From the NCBI RefSeq assembly GCF_014647675.1, contig NZ_BMPQ01000044.1, forward strand, positions 1-56,647: a stretch of DNA of 56,647 bases. Direction: 5' to 3'. Positions within the stretch are counted from its first letter, which is position 1. Each line of letters starts with the position of its first letter. Source of the DNA: Streptomyces flaveus. Its GTDB lineage: Bacteria; Actinomycetota; Actinomycetes; Streptomycetales; Streptomycetaceae. Below the pieces are notes generated by a model. The model did no database searches, was not told the DNA's origin, and was given only the letters and a program-made list of their open reading frames with translations. Positions 1 to 5,654 of the stretch are shown in pieces. Both the position numbers and the translations under genes were made by a program.

Positions 1-410
1 TCAGTAAACCGACGCATCTCTTGTAGAACAAGCCCAAGATTATTGAGAGCGCGAGATTGGACAATTCTATTACCGGCGATTCCTGATTGTTCGACGGCCA
101 TTTGAATTACGACAATGGCTTCATTCGGCATTCTCGATTTACGCAGGATTATTCCAAGATTGATCGCAACCTCGGTAGCTGCCGTCACATTTCCCAGCGA
201 GTCAAAAATCTCAAGAGCGCGGACGAAAGCATCACGCGCGACGTCAAGGCGGTTTTCTCTCGTCGCAGCAACACCGAGATTATAGTAAGCGACCCCGGAC
301 TCGACCCCTTGTTGAGCGGACTTTACCGCATCCAACAAGGCTCGCATTTTCATTGCGGATGCACCCTCATTGGCTTCCCTGTCTCCACCGCCTCCCACGC
401 TATTCGTCAC
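1..410 (-). CDS. TPR-repeat protein, partial (C-terminus beyond window edge)
   Basis: The reverse strand is open from position 410 to the window edge. The translation has TPR-like pairs of helices: AYYNLG followed by a second helix, then DAFVRALEIFDSLGN, then SRALNNLGLVLQ, with roughly 40-residue spacing. The start is a GTG at 410 or 398. The 410 start overlaps the stop of the upstream HTH gene (400), which suggests translational coupling. The base composition is clearly lower in GC than the rest of the window. TPR proteins paired with an HTH regulator often act as signal-responsive partners, but the partner and ligand here are unknown. The protein is incomplete, so its length and family cannot be judged. 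Confidence 0.6.
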   Translation of the reverse strand, partial: MTNSVGGGGDREANEGASAMKMRALLDAVKSAQQGVESGVAYYNLGVAATRENRLDVARDAFVRALEIFDSLGNVTAATEVAINLGIILRKSRMPNEAIVVIQMAVEQSGIAGNRIVQSRALNNLGLVLQEMRRFT

Positions 411-978
411 TCTTCTCACCGCCCTTCGAGTTGCGGAGATTCATCATCCACTCCAGGCCAACTTCAGGAGTCATCACAAATTCGACGTCCCCTGTATTCG
501 GATTAACGCGGGCTATGACAGGGAGTGACTCACTGCGGATATACGAGGGGCTCGATTCGACCGCCATGGCTAGGGTGGGTTCAGAGTCCACGCGGGTACC
601 CGGCACGGGCGGTAGCGGGGCAAGCTCGTCTCGCGCAAGGATCCAGAGACGCTTAAATTCGTGAGCATCTCCTCTGAGCTGCACGACGATCTTCTCTAAC
701 ACGATCCAGGACGGACAGCTCGCGCCTCTCAATGCCTTGGCAACTGTGGTGTGGCTATAGCCGATCGCCTTGCCAATGACCCGCGTAGTGGGCTCCCCAG
801 CTTCGCGGTGCAGGCGGCGAAGCTTTGCGGAGAGATCGGCCAGGGCCTTCGACACCGCCCCCCCGATCTGACGTCCGCTGGAAAGTTCTGTAAACCTGTT
901 GGAACCCAGCGTAGGCCGTTGGGAAGGATCGGTTGCCTTCTTGGAATGAAACACCAGGTCAACGGTCTGCTGATGCAT
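400..978 (-). CDS. Helix-turn-helix transcriptional regulator
   Basis: 192-aa protein. Residues about 40-95 form an XRE-like HTH typical of Streptomyces regulators: LSAKLRRLHREAG, then a recognition-type helix around GYSHTTVAKALRG, then a third helix ending in LRGD. The C-terminal part (EPTLAMAVESSPSYIR and onward) has no domain I recognise. Only one plausible ATG (978) exists and it has no obvious ribosome binding site. It probably forms an operon with the overlapping downstream TPR gene. GC content is lower than in neighbouring core genes, consistent with horizontal acquisition and with the tRNA-Ser fragment 380 bp away. The DNA target is unknown. Confidence 0.75.
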   Translation of the reverse strand: MHQQTVDLVFHSKKATDPSQRPTLGSNRFTELSSGRQIGGAVSKALADLSAKLRRLHREAGEPTTRVIGKAIGYSHTTVAKALRGASCPSWIVLEKIVVQLRGDAHEFKRLWILARDELAPLPPVPGTRVDSEPTLAMAVESSPSYIRSESLPVIARVNPNTGDVEFVMTPEVGLEWMMNLRNSKGGEKSDE

Positions 979-1067
979 GCTCGAAGAGTCAACTACGAGC
1001 TGCGGAGGGCACGGTGTCTCAAGGAACGACGCGTTGGTCGGTGGGAGAAGAGGTCGGCTTCTGGACC

Positions 1068-1232
1068 ATGATCCTTTCGTTGATCGCTACAGTCGTCATC
1101 GCTGTGAGTGGTGCAGTGACCGGCAGCATGGCGCTGCTGGCTTGCACCGCGCCCTGTGGAGCCCTGACCGCTGCTGGGCTGACCGTGTGGTTGCACTTCA
1201 GGCGCGAGCGCCGGGAAGCCGGGTCCGCATAG
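1068..1232 (+). CDS. Possible small membrane protein
   Basis: A 54-aa frame from ATG 1068 consists of one long or two short hydrophobic stretches (SLIATVVIAVSGAVTG, then MALLACTAPCGALTAAGLTVWL) and ends in a basic tail, HFRRERREAGSA. That pattern fits a small inner-membrane protein with a cytoplasmic positively charged end. A GTG at 1041 would give 64 aa. A weak purine-rich stretch at 1044-1052 could serve either start. It lies between the HTH regulator and the tRNA-Ser fragment, so it would be the last gene of the putative integrative element. Small membrane proteins are common in actinomycete conjugative elements, but I cannot assign it to a Spd family. Confidence 0.35.
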   Translation: MILSLIATVVIAVSGAVTGSMALLACTAPCGALTAAGLTVWLHFRRERREAGSA

Positions 1233-1354
1233 TTGGCGTCCGTCTCAGTTTCCGTCTCGTTCAGCGCCGTTCAGGCAAGGATGAAGGCGGAGGCCGCTCG
1301 CACGGCTGGACGGCCATGAACGCAGGTGAACGTCCCTGCCCGCGCCCCAACACA

Positions 1355-1410
1355 TTTGGAAAGCGCGTTGGGGGCACCCCCTCGCGAGTTCGAATCTCGT
1401 ATCCTCCGCA
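1355..1410 (+). pseudogene. Isolated 3' half of a tRNA-Ser(GGA) gene (putative att site)
   Basis: The sequence runs from the anticodon loop (TTGGAAA, anticodon GGA) through a long class II variable arm and an intact T arm (GCGAG-TTCGAAT-CTCGT) to the acceptor 3' strand ATCCTCC (1401-1407). No matching 5' half precedes it: the bases left of 1355 cannot form the anticodon 5' strand, D arm or the GGAGGAT acceptor strand. A tRNA 3' half alone, followed at once by a tRNA-type terminator, is the displaced fragment expected at the distal junction of an element integrated by tRNA-targeted site-specific recombination. The element would lie to the left. Confidence 0.75.
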
Positions 1411-1428
1411 GTCGCTTGAACAGGCGAA

Positions 1429-1466
1429 CCGAAGAGCCGGGCCGCAGCTGCGGCCCGGCTCTTCGG
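1429..1466 (+). terminator. Perfect 19-bp-stem palindrome after the tRNA-Ser fragment
   Basis: The left half CCGAAGAGCCGGGCCGCAG is followed directly by its exact reverse complement, giving a 38-bp perfect palindrome with no U-tract. GC-rich hairpins like this directly after tRNA genes are typical in Streptomyces, so this is probably the original tRNA-Ser terminator left next to the displaced 3' fragment. Confidence 0.75.
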
Positions 1467-1527
1467 TGTGTGTCGGTTGCAGTTTTGGATGCGTTTACAA
1501 GTGGCATCAACCTGCACTGCGGAGGGC

Positions 1528-1809
1528 CTACGGGACCTGGCGGTAGATGTCGCGGCGGTTGCCGACGGCCAGGACCCACACGATCAACTGACCGTCCTCA
1601 ACGGTGTAGACGACGCGGTAGTCGCCGACCCTGAGTCGCCAGCGGGCACTGTGCCCCTGGAGGGCCTTGATGTCGAACGACGCGGTGTCTTCCGCATCCA
1701 TCGCCTTCTGGAGTTCGGCGAGGCGGTGCAGAATCCGCAGGGCGTCCGGGCGCGGGATCTTGAGCATGCCGCGCTGGGCGTGCGGGGTGAAGCGCGTGAC
1801 GTGGCCCAT
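1528..1809 (-). CDS. RelE/ParE-superfamily toxin (copy 1)
   Basis: 93-aa basic protein. It has the RelE signature: an N-terminal helix region (TPHAQRGMLKIPRPDALRIL), then LQGHSARWRLRVGDYRVVY, then a closing strand pair IVWVLAVGNRRDIYRQ. Family members cleave mRNA at the ribosome and are neutralised by the cognate antitoxin. The start ATG (1809) lies 4 nt after the antitoxin stop, the usual antitoxin-first operon. An open frame runs further upstream but overlaps the antitoxin and has no family sequence. It is a close paralogue of the toxin at 4573-4854. The Arg and Tyr residues typical of RelE active sites are present, so it may be functional. Confidence 0.9.
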   Translation of the reverse strand: MGHVTRFTPHAQRGMLKIPRPDALRILHRLAELQKAMDAEDTASFDIKALQGHSARWRLRVGDYRVVYTVEDGQLIVWVLAVGNRRDIYRQVP

Positions 1810-1813
1810 GGGG

Positions 1814-2095
1814 TCAGCCCTGCTGAGCGCGCAGCAAGGCGGCCATCTCTTCGAGCGAGACCGACCCCTCCGTGCCCTCGGACTCGGCTTCGTCGGCCAG
1901 CTTGTTGAGCCACGCCTCCTCGGCGTTCTCCGCGATCTCACGCAGGCGCTGGTACTCCTGGATGTCGATCACGACCGCTTCCTGCTTGCCACGCCGAGTG
2001 ATGATCGTCGGGGTTTCCTCCCGGCGAGCGCGATCGATGACGTCGGCGAGGTGGCTGCGGACATCGGCCATGGATTCGATCACCGGATCACTCAT
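1814..2095 (-). CDS. Phd/YefM-type antitoxin (copy 1)
   Basis: 93 aa from the ATG at 2095. Residues 1-55 match the Phd/YefM DNA-binding fold: MADVRSHLADVIDRARREE, then PTIITRRGKQEAVVIDIQEYQRL. The acidic C-terminal part (ADEAESEGTEGSVSLEEMAALL) is the expected toxin-wrapping region. The frame stays open to 2227, but the upstream part is not conserved in the second copy, which supports the 2095 start. The protein would neutralise the adjacent toxin and autorepress through the operator at 2103-2119. It is almost identical to the antitoxin at 4862-5143, so cross-neutralisation between the two modules is likely. Confidence 0.9.
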   Translation of the reverse strand: MSDPVIESMADVRSHLADVIDRARREETPTIITRRGKQEAVVIDIQEYQRLREIAENAEEAWLNKLADEAESEGTEGSVSLEEMAALLRAQQG

Positions 2096-2102
2096 GTCAC
2101 AA

Positions 2103-2119
2103 ATGTAGCAGATGTACAT
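2103..2119 (-). promoter_or_regulatory. Candidate toxin-antitoxin operator (copy 1)
   Basis: ATGTA-GCAGATG-TACAT is an inverted repeat (5-7-5) placed 8 bp before the antitoxin start codon. The same 17 bp at the same distance precede copy 2 (5151-5167), although flanking DNA diverges. That is what a shared autoregulatory site would look like. The short leader implies little or no 5' UTR. Confidence 0.6.
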
Positions 2120-2392
2120 GAGGTCCGGCGTCTGGAATGCCATGGCGACATCGATCTCCGCGACAGCCCCATCCGGGAGCGGCAGGCGCCGCACCACCTT
2201 CAGCGCGCTGGCGAGACAGCAGTACACGCCGTATCAGCGGCCGGGGTTTTCGGTGTGCGCTCGTCTCGACGACGTCAGCACCGGAGCACCAGATGAACGC
2301 CGTCAAATGCCGGTTCCCGGCAACAAGAAGGGCGCGGAGAGTGCGCGTATCGCCCGTGTCTTGTTCTGCCGTCAGCATCGAAGAATGCTCGC

Positions 2393-3523
2393 GTGACTCT
2401 GGCGAAGACTGACAGCCCGCTCCCAAGGAACCGTGCGGTGACCCGGGCCGCCGCAGTGATCGGCTCCGTGGGCGTGCTGGTGGCGGCGTGGCTGTTGCTG
2501 GTCAGCATGAACGGTGCGCTCGATGACGAGCGGGCCTTCAGGGCCGCGGTCGGCTGTGCGTCCGGCAGTGGCGAGGCGGATCGCCGTGACGGCGACTGTC
2601 TGTGGACTGTCGCGGCGCGCATCGAGCGGACCGAGGAGGAAACGGGACGGAAGACGTCCTCGTACTGGCTGTACGTCACCGAGGCCGACGGGACGTCCAG
2701 CCGTACCCGTATCACGGGCAGCGCGCAGGAGCACCCGGTCGCGCGGGCGCAAGCGCGCGTGGAGGTCACGTACTGGCGGGGGCAGATCCGGTACGTCGAC
2801 TTCGATTCCGGGCGGCGGTACACGACCGCGGACCCGCGCGGTGACTACAAGCTCTTCTGCGCCTGGGGCCTCGCTGTCGGTTTCCACGGGCTGCTCTACC
2901 TCTGGCTCTGGTATTGGAACGCCCGGCTTTCCGCCGGCCCGCCCAGGACCGCCGGATGGCAGGCCGGTGTCCCGGTCGCGGGTGGGTTCTGCCTCACCGC
3001 AGTTGGGGCGTTCGCGCCGTGGCCCACCGACAGTCCCGCGGCGGCATTCCGGCTCGTCGGGGTGTGTGCCCTGGTGGTCGTGGCCGCCTGTTCGGTGGCT
3101 GCGCTGGTTCTGTGGTGGCGCCGACGCGGCGACGACACCGTTGCCGTGACGCCGGTTGTGCCTGCCGCGGAGCAGGTCTTCCCGGGCCGGATCCTGGGCG
3201 AGATCCCGTATGCATCCGGCACATCTCGCAAGGGATATCTGGTGGCCGGCCCCGCCCGTCTGGCGGCGACCCCTGACCGGACAGGCGCCGCCGACCGCCG
3301 GCAGGTGCCGCCCACCCTGACTCCGATCCGCGTCCGCCCGCCCTACTGGACGGATCCGGCACGTACCGGAAACGCCCTGCGGTCCCTGGTCCTGGAGTGT
3401 GAGGACGACGGCGTACGGGTGCTCATCGTCACCCGCGGAAAGCACATGCCCTGGGTCCTGGGAGCCCTTCAGCCAGCACCCTGCGCGAACAGTTCCGGAC
3501 GTCGGAACACGGACGTCCCCTGA
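2393..3523 (+). CDS. Hypothetical multi-pass membrane protein
   Basis: 376 aa from a GTG with a weak GAAGAA element upstream. It has one N-terminal transmembrane segment (about residues 19-40, AAAVIGSVGVLVAAWLLLV) and an extracytoplasmic domain of about 110 residues containing TSSYWLYVTEADGTSSRTRI. A cluster of three membrane segments follows (about 150-240), then a cytoplasmic tail of about 130 residues. I do not recognise a family. Many Streptomyces have DUF3592-like membrane proteins of this layout, which is a possibility only. It stands alone between the two toxin-antitoxin copies, in front of the HNH endonuclease and in the same orientation. No catalytic motif is visible. Confidence 0.6.
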   Translation: MTLAKTDSPLPRNRAVTRAAAVIGSVGVLVAAWLLLVSMNGALDDERAFRAAVGCASGSGEADRRDGDCLWTVAARIERTEEETGRKTSSYWLYVTEADGTSSRTRITGSAQEHPVARAQARVEVTYWRGQIRYVDFDSGRRYTTADPRGDYKLFCAWGLAVGFHGLLYLWLWYWNARLSAGPPRTAGWQAGVPVAGGFCLTAVGAFAPWPTDSPAAAFRLVGVCALVVVAACSVAALVLWWRRRGDDTVAVTPVVPAAEQVFPGRILGEIPYASGTSRKGYLVAGPARLAATPDRTGAADRRQVPPTLTPIRVRPPYWTDPARTGNALRSLVLECEDDGVRVLIVTRGKHMPWVLGALQPAPCANSSGRRNTDVP

Positions 3524-3608
3524 CCTGGAACAGCAGACCTGCAACAGCTGACCTGGAACAGTCCCCGAACGGGCAGGAGTTCGACGCATCGCACTACGAT
3601 CACCGCCC

Positions 3609-4502
3609 ATGGACTGGCTGGAGCGCACCGCGAAGCTGAGGCAGTGGAGCAGAAGCGGGGCACGCGCTCCCCACAAGCCATTGCTGTTCCTGTACGCCCT
3701 CGGCCGGTTCCAGCAGTCCGGTGACGGTGAGCTGCAGTACAGCGCGGTGGAGAAGGACCTGCGGCAACTGCTGGCCGAGTACGGTCCGCCCAACAAGACG
3801 ACGCCGGCCTATCCGTTCCACCACCTGGTGAGCGACGGGGTGTGGGAGGTGCGTACCGATCGCGGACCGGGCAGCCCTGGCATCGGGGTGCGGGAGCTGC
3901 GAGCCACGGGTGCCGCCGGGCGGCTGGTGCCGGAACTGCGGGTGGCGCTGAGACGGGAGCCGTCGCTGCTCGGCCGGATGGCGCGGGTCCTGCTCGACCT
4001 GAACTTCCCGCCCTCGCTCCACGGCGAACTGTGCGAGTCCGTCGGCCTGGAGCTGGAGCCGGCGGAGACCGAACAGCTTGCGACTGTGCGGAGGCGGCGG
4101 GATCCGCGTATGCGGGAGTTGGTCCTGACGGCGTACGAGTACCAGTGCGCCTTCTGCGGCTACGACGGCAGGATCGGAGCGGTTCCGGTCGGGCTGGAGG
4201 CCGCGCATGTGCGCTGGTGGGCGTTCGACGGCCCGGACGACGTCGACAACGGACTGTGCCTGTGCTCGCTGCACCACAAGCTCTTCGACAAGGGCGTCTT
4301 CGGCATAGGCGACGGCCACCACATTCTGGTCTCGCAGCAGTTCGTCGGCCGCAGTCCCGCCGCCCGCGAGCACGTCATCGCGCTCGCGGGCCGCCCGCTC
4401 ATCGGCCCTCAGCCGGGCGCCCGCCCCATAGCGGCGGCCCACCGTTCCTGGCACACGAGCCAGGTCTTCCACGGCAGCCCGCGGCCCGTCACAGCGGCCT
4501 GA
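3609..4502 (+). CDS. SBD-HNH type IV restriction endonuclease (phosphorothioated DNA)
   Basis: 297 aa. Residues about 1-150 resemble the sulfur-binding domain found in ScoMcrA/SprMcrA-type enzymes (WLERTAKLRQW, APHKPLLFLYALGRF, PAYPFHHLVSDGVWEV). Residues about 175-230 form a zinc-associated HNH nuclease: CxxC at 180/183, His200, Asn214, Cys217/219 and His222/223. Such enzymes recognise DNA whose backbone carries Dnd-introduced phosphorothioates and cut nearby, restricting modified incoming DNA. No dnd genes are visible here, as expected for a host that restricts rather than makes the modification. It is flanked by duplicated toxin-antitoxin modules. I remember close Streptomyces homologues with this architecture, and the length is full. 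Confidence 0.85.
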   Translation: MDWLERTAKLRQWSRSGARAPHKPLLFLYALGRFQQSGDGELQYSAVEKDLRQLLAEYGPPNKTTPAYPFHHLVSDGVWEVRTDRGPGSPGIGVRELRATGAAGRLVPELRVALRREPSLLGRMARVLLDLNFPPSLHGELCESVGLELEPAETEQLATVRRRRDPRMRELVLTAYEYQCAFCGYDGRIGAVPVGLEAAHVRWWAFDGPDDVDNGLCLCSLHHKLFDKGVFGIGDGHHILVSQQFVGRSPAAREHVIALAGRPLIGPQPGARPIAAAHRSWHTSQVFHGSPRPVTAA

Positions 4503-4572
4503 GCGTGGTCTGTTGTATGGCGACGACGGAGGTAACGGTGACCTGCCCCTGGCCGTACGCGGCGACCGTGCC

Positions 4573-4854
4573 CTACGGAATCTGGCGGTAGACGTCGCGG
4601 CGGTTGCCGACGGCCAGGACCCAGACGATCAGCTGACCGTCCTCGACGGTGTAGACGACACGGTAGTCGCCGACCCGGAGCCGCCAACGGGAGCTGTGCC
4701 CCTGAAGAGCCTTGATGTCGAACGCCGCCGTGTCGCCCCCGTCCATCGCCTTCTGGAGCTCGGTGAGGCGATACATGATCCGCAGGGCGTCCGGACGCGA
4801 GATCTTGAGCATGTCCCGCTGTGCGTGTGGCGTGAAGCGCGTGACGTATCCCAT
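4573..4854 (-). CDS. RelE/ParE-superfamily toxin (copy 2)
   Basis: 93 aa, colinear with the toxin at 1528-1809 and differing at 12 positions (for example His3 to Tyr, Gly14 to Asp, Pro19 to Ser, Glu40 to Gly). The C-terminal core from QGHS to the end keeps only conservative changes, including the RWRLRVGDYRVVY and VWVLAVGNRRD segments that carry the family's basic and aromatic residues. The start ATG (4854) follows the antitoxin stop by 7 nt, 3 nt more than in copy 1. Predicted ribosome-dependent mRNA interferase. Having more changes than the antitoxin pair suggests faster divergence of the toxin. Confidence 0.9.
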   Translation of the reverse strand: MGYVTRFTPHAQRDMLKISRPDALRIMYRLTELQKAMDGGDTAAFDIKALQGHSSRWRLRVGDYRVVYTVEDGQLIVWVLAVGNRRDVYRQIP

Positions 4855-4861
4855 GGGGGCA

Positions 4862-5143
4862 TCAGCCCTGATGAGCGCGCAGCAAGGCGGCCATCTCTTC
4901 GAGCGAGACCGCCCCCTCCGTGCCCTCGGACTCGGCTTCGTCGGCCAGTTGGTTGAGCCACGCCTCTTCGGCGTTCTCCGCGATCTCGCGCAGGCGCTGG
5001 TACTCCTGGATGTCGATCACGACGGCTTCCTGCTTGCCGCGCCGGGTGATGATCGTCGGGGTTTCTTCCCGACGGGCGCGATCGATGACGTCGGCGAGGT
5101 GGGCGCGGACATCGGCCATGGATTCGACGACTGGATCACTCAT
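4862..5143 (-). CDS. Phd/YefM-type antitoxin (copy 2)
   Basis: 93 aa from the ATG at 5143, differing from copy 1 at only five residues (Ile6 to Val, Ser14 to Ala, Lys to Gln, Ser to Ala and a C-terminal Gln to His). The N-terminal DNA-binding half and acidic C-terminal toxin-binding region are the same, so both antitoxins should bind both operators and probably both toxins. The frame is open to 5335, but the extra N-terminal sequence is antisense to the next gene and unlike copy 1, so the short start is preferred. Confidence 0.9.
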   Translation of the reverse strand: MSDPVVESMADVRAHLADVIDRARREETPTIITRRGKQEAVVIDIQEYQRLREIAENAEEAWLNQLADEAESEGTEGAVSLEEMAALLRAHQG

Positions 5144-5544
5144 GTCATGAATGTAGCAGATGTACATGAAGGTGGTGGTCCACCGTCTCGCTCGGTCCCA
5201 GGCCCGCCGTCCGCGTCCACGGTGATGCGCCCGGTCCGTCGCTCCGCGCGCAGCACGGCGCGGGCGTCCGCGAGGCATTCCTCGTCCGTCTCCACTCCGG
5301 AGGCCGTCAGGACCTGGAGCAGCCGGGTCCGCCATACGTCGGGGTCCGTCTCGTAGGCGTCCAGCACCCGTACGCCGTAGCCGCCGCCCACCCCCACGCC
5401 GTTGCCGCCGCTCCCGGCCAGCCGTCGGCGGACCGTCTCTCTCAGCGCGGCGTAGAGATCGTGGACGGCTCCGCGCCCGGAGTCCGTGAGTCCGGGCGCC
5501 GCCCCTGCGGCCAACGCAGTCGCCACCAGCTCCACTTCGGTCAC
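5140..5544 (-). CDS. Small conflict-system-like protein with an atypical, probably truncated C-terminus
   Basis: 134-aa frame from GTG 5544 with a good AAGGGGG ribosome binding site. The helical body (ALAAGAAPGLTDSGRGAVHDLYAALRETVRRRL, split here for brevity, then WRTRLLQVLTASG and the DARAVLRAERRTGRITVDA segment) resembles small Streptomyces proteins found beside NTPase conflict genes. As I recall, those proteins continue after the ITVD region with a short VQ(V/I)GDxNTQ-type RHIM-like motif. Here the tail instead reads through GTERDGGPPPSCTSATFMT and ends inside the operator and antitoxin start of copy 2. The toxin-antitoxin insertion may have replaced the motif. It is divergent from the SARP-STAND gene. 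Confidence 0.55.
   Translation of the reverse strand: MTEVELVATALAAGAAPGLTDSGRGAVHDLYAALRETVRRRLAGSGGNGVGVGGGYGVRVLDAYETDPDVWRTRLLQVLTASGVETDEECLADARAVLRAERRTGRITVDADGGPGTERDGGPPPSCTSATFMT
5151..5167 (-). promoter_or_regulatory. Candidate toxin-antitoxin operator (copy 2)
   Basis: Same ATGTA-GCAGATG-TACAT inverted repeat as at 2103-2119, again 8 bp before the antitoxin ATG. It marks the right edge of the repeated module. Confidence 0.6.
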
Positions 5545-5654
5545 TGAGACCCCCTTCAGTTGTGCGGGTTGTGCGATGTCGTGTCCGTCACCATGGCCGG
5601 GGGTGCTGCAATGCTGATGAATTTCCGGTGATGTACGGGAGCGGAGGCTTCGCG

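Larger units (their letters stand above)
1525..2119. repeat. Direct repeat copy 1: toxin-antitoxin module plus operator
   Basis: About 595 bp covering the toxin, antitoxin and operator is repeated in the same orientation at 4570-5167. By my residue count the antitoxins differ at 5 of 93 positions and the toxins at 12 of 93. Similarity begins just beyond the toxin stop and ends just past the ATGTA-N7-TACAT operator. Confidence 0.8.
4570..5167. repeat. Direct repeat copy 2: toxin-antitoxin module plus operator
   Basis: Second copy of the segment at 1525-2119, in the same orientation, about 3 kb apart. Its right edge coincides with the apparent truncation of the gene at 5140-5544, which runs out of family sequence where the repeat begins. 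Recombination between the copies would delete the membrane protein and the endonuclease. Confidence 0.8.

Noticed and set aside
1429..1466. Perfect palindrome considered as a resolution or replication site
   Set aside because: Its position directly after a tRNA 3' end and the GC-rich stem match the terminators of the other tRNAs in the window.
2120..2392. Short frames between toxin-antitoxin copy 1 and the membrane protein
   Set aside because: Several overlapping open frames of about 90 codons, none with a ribosome binding site, family resemblance or consistent codon bias.
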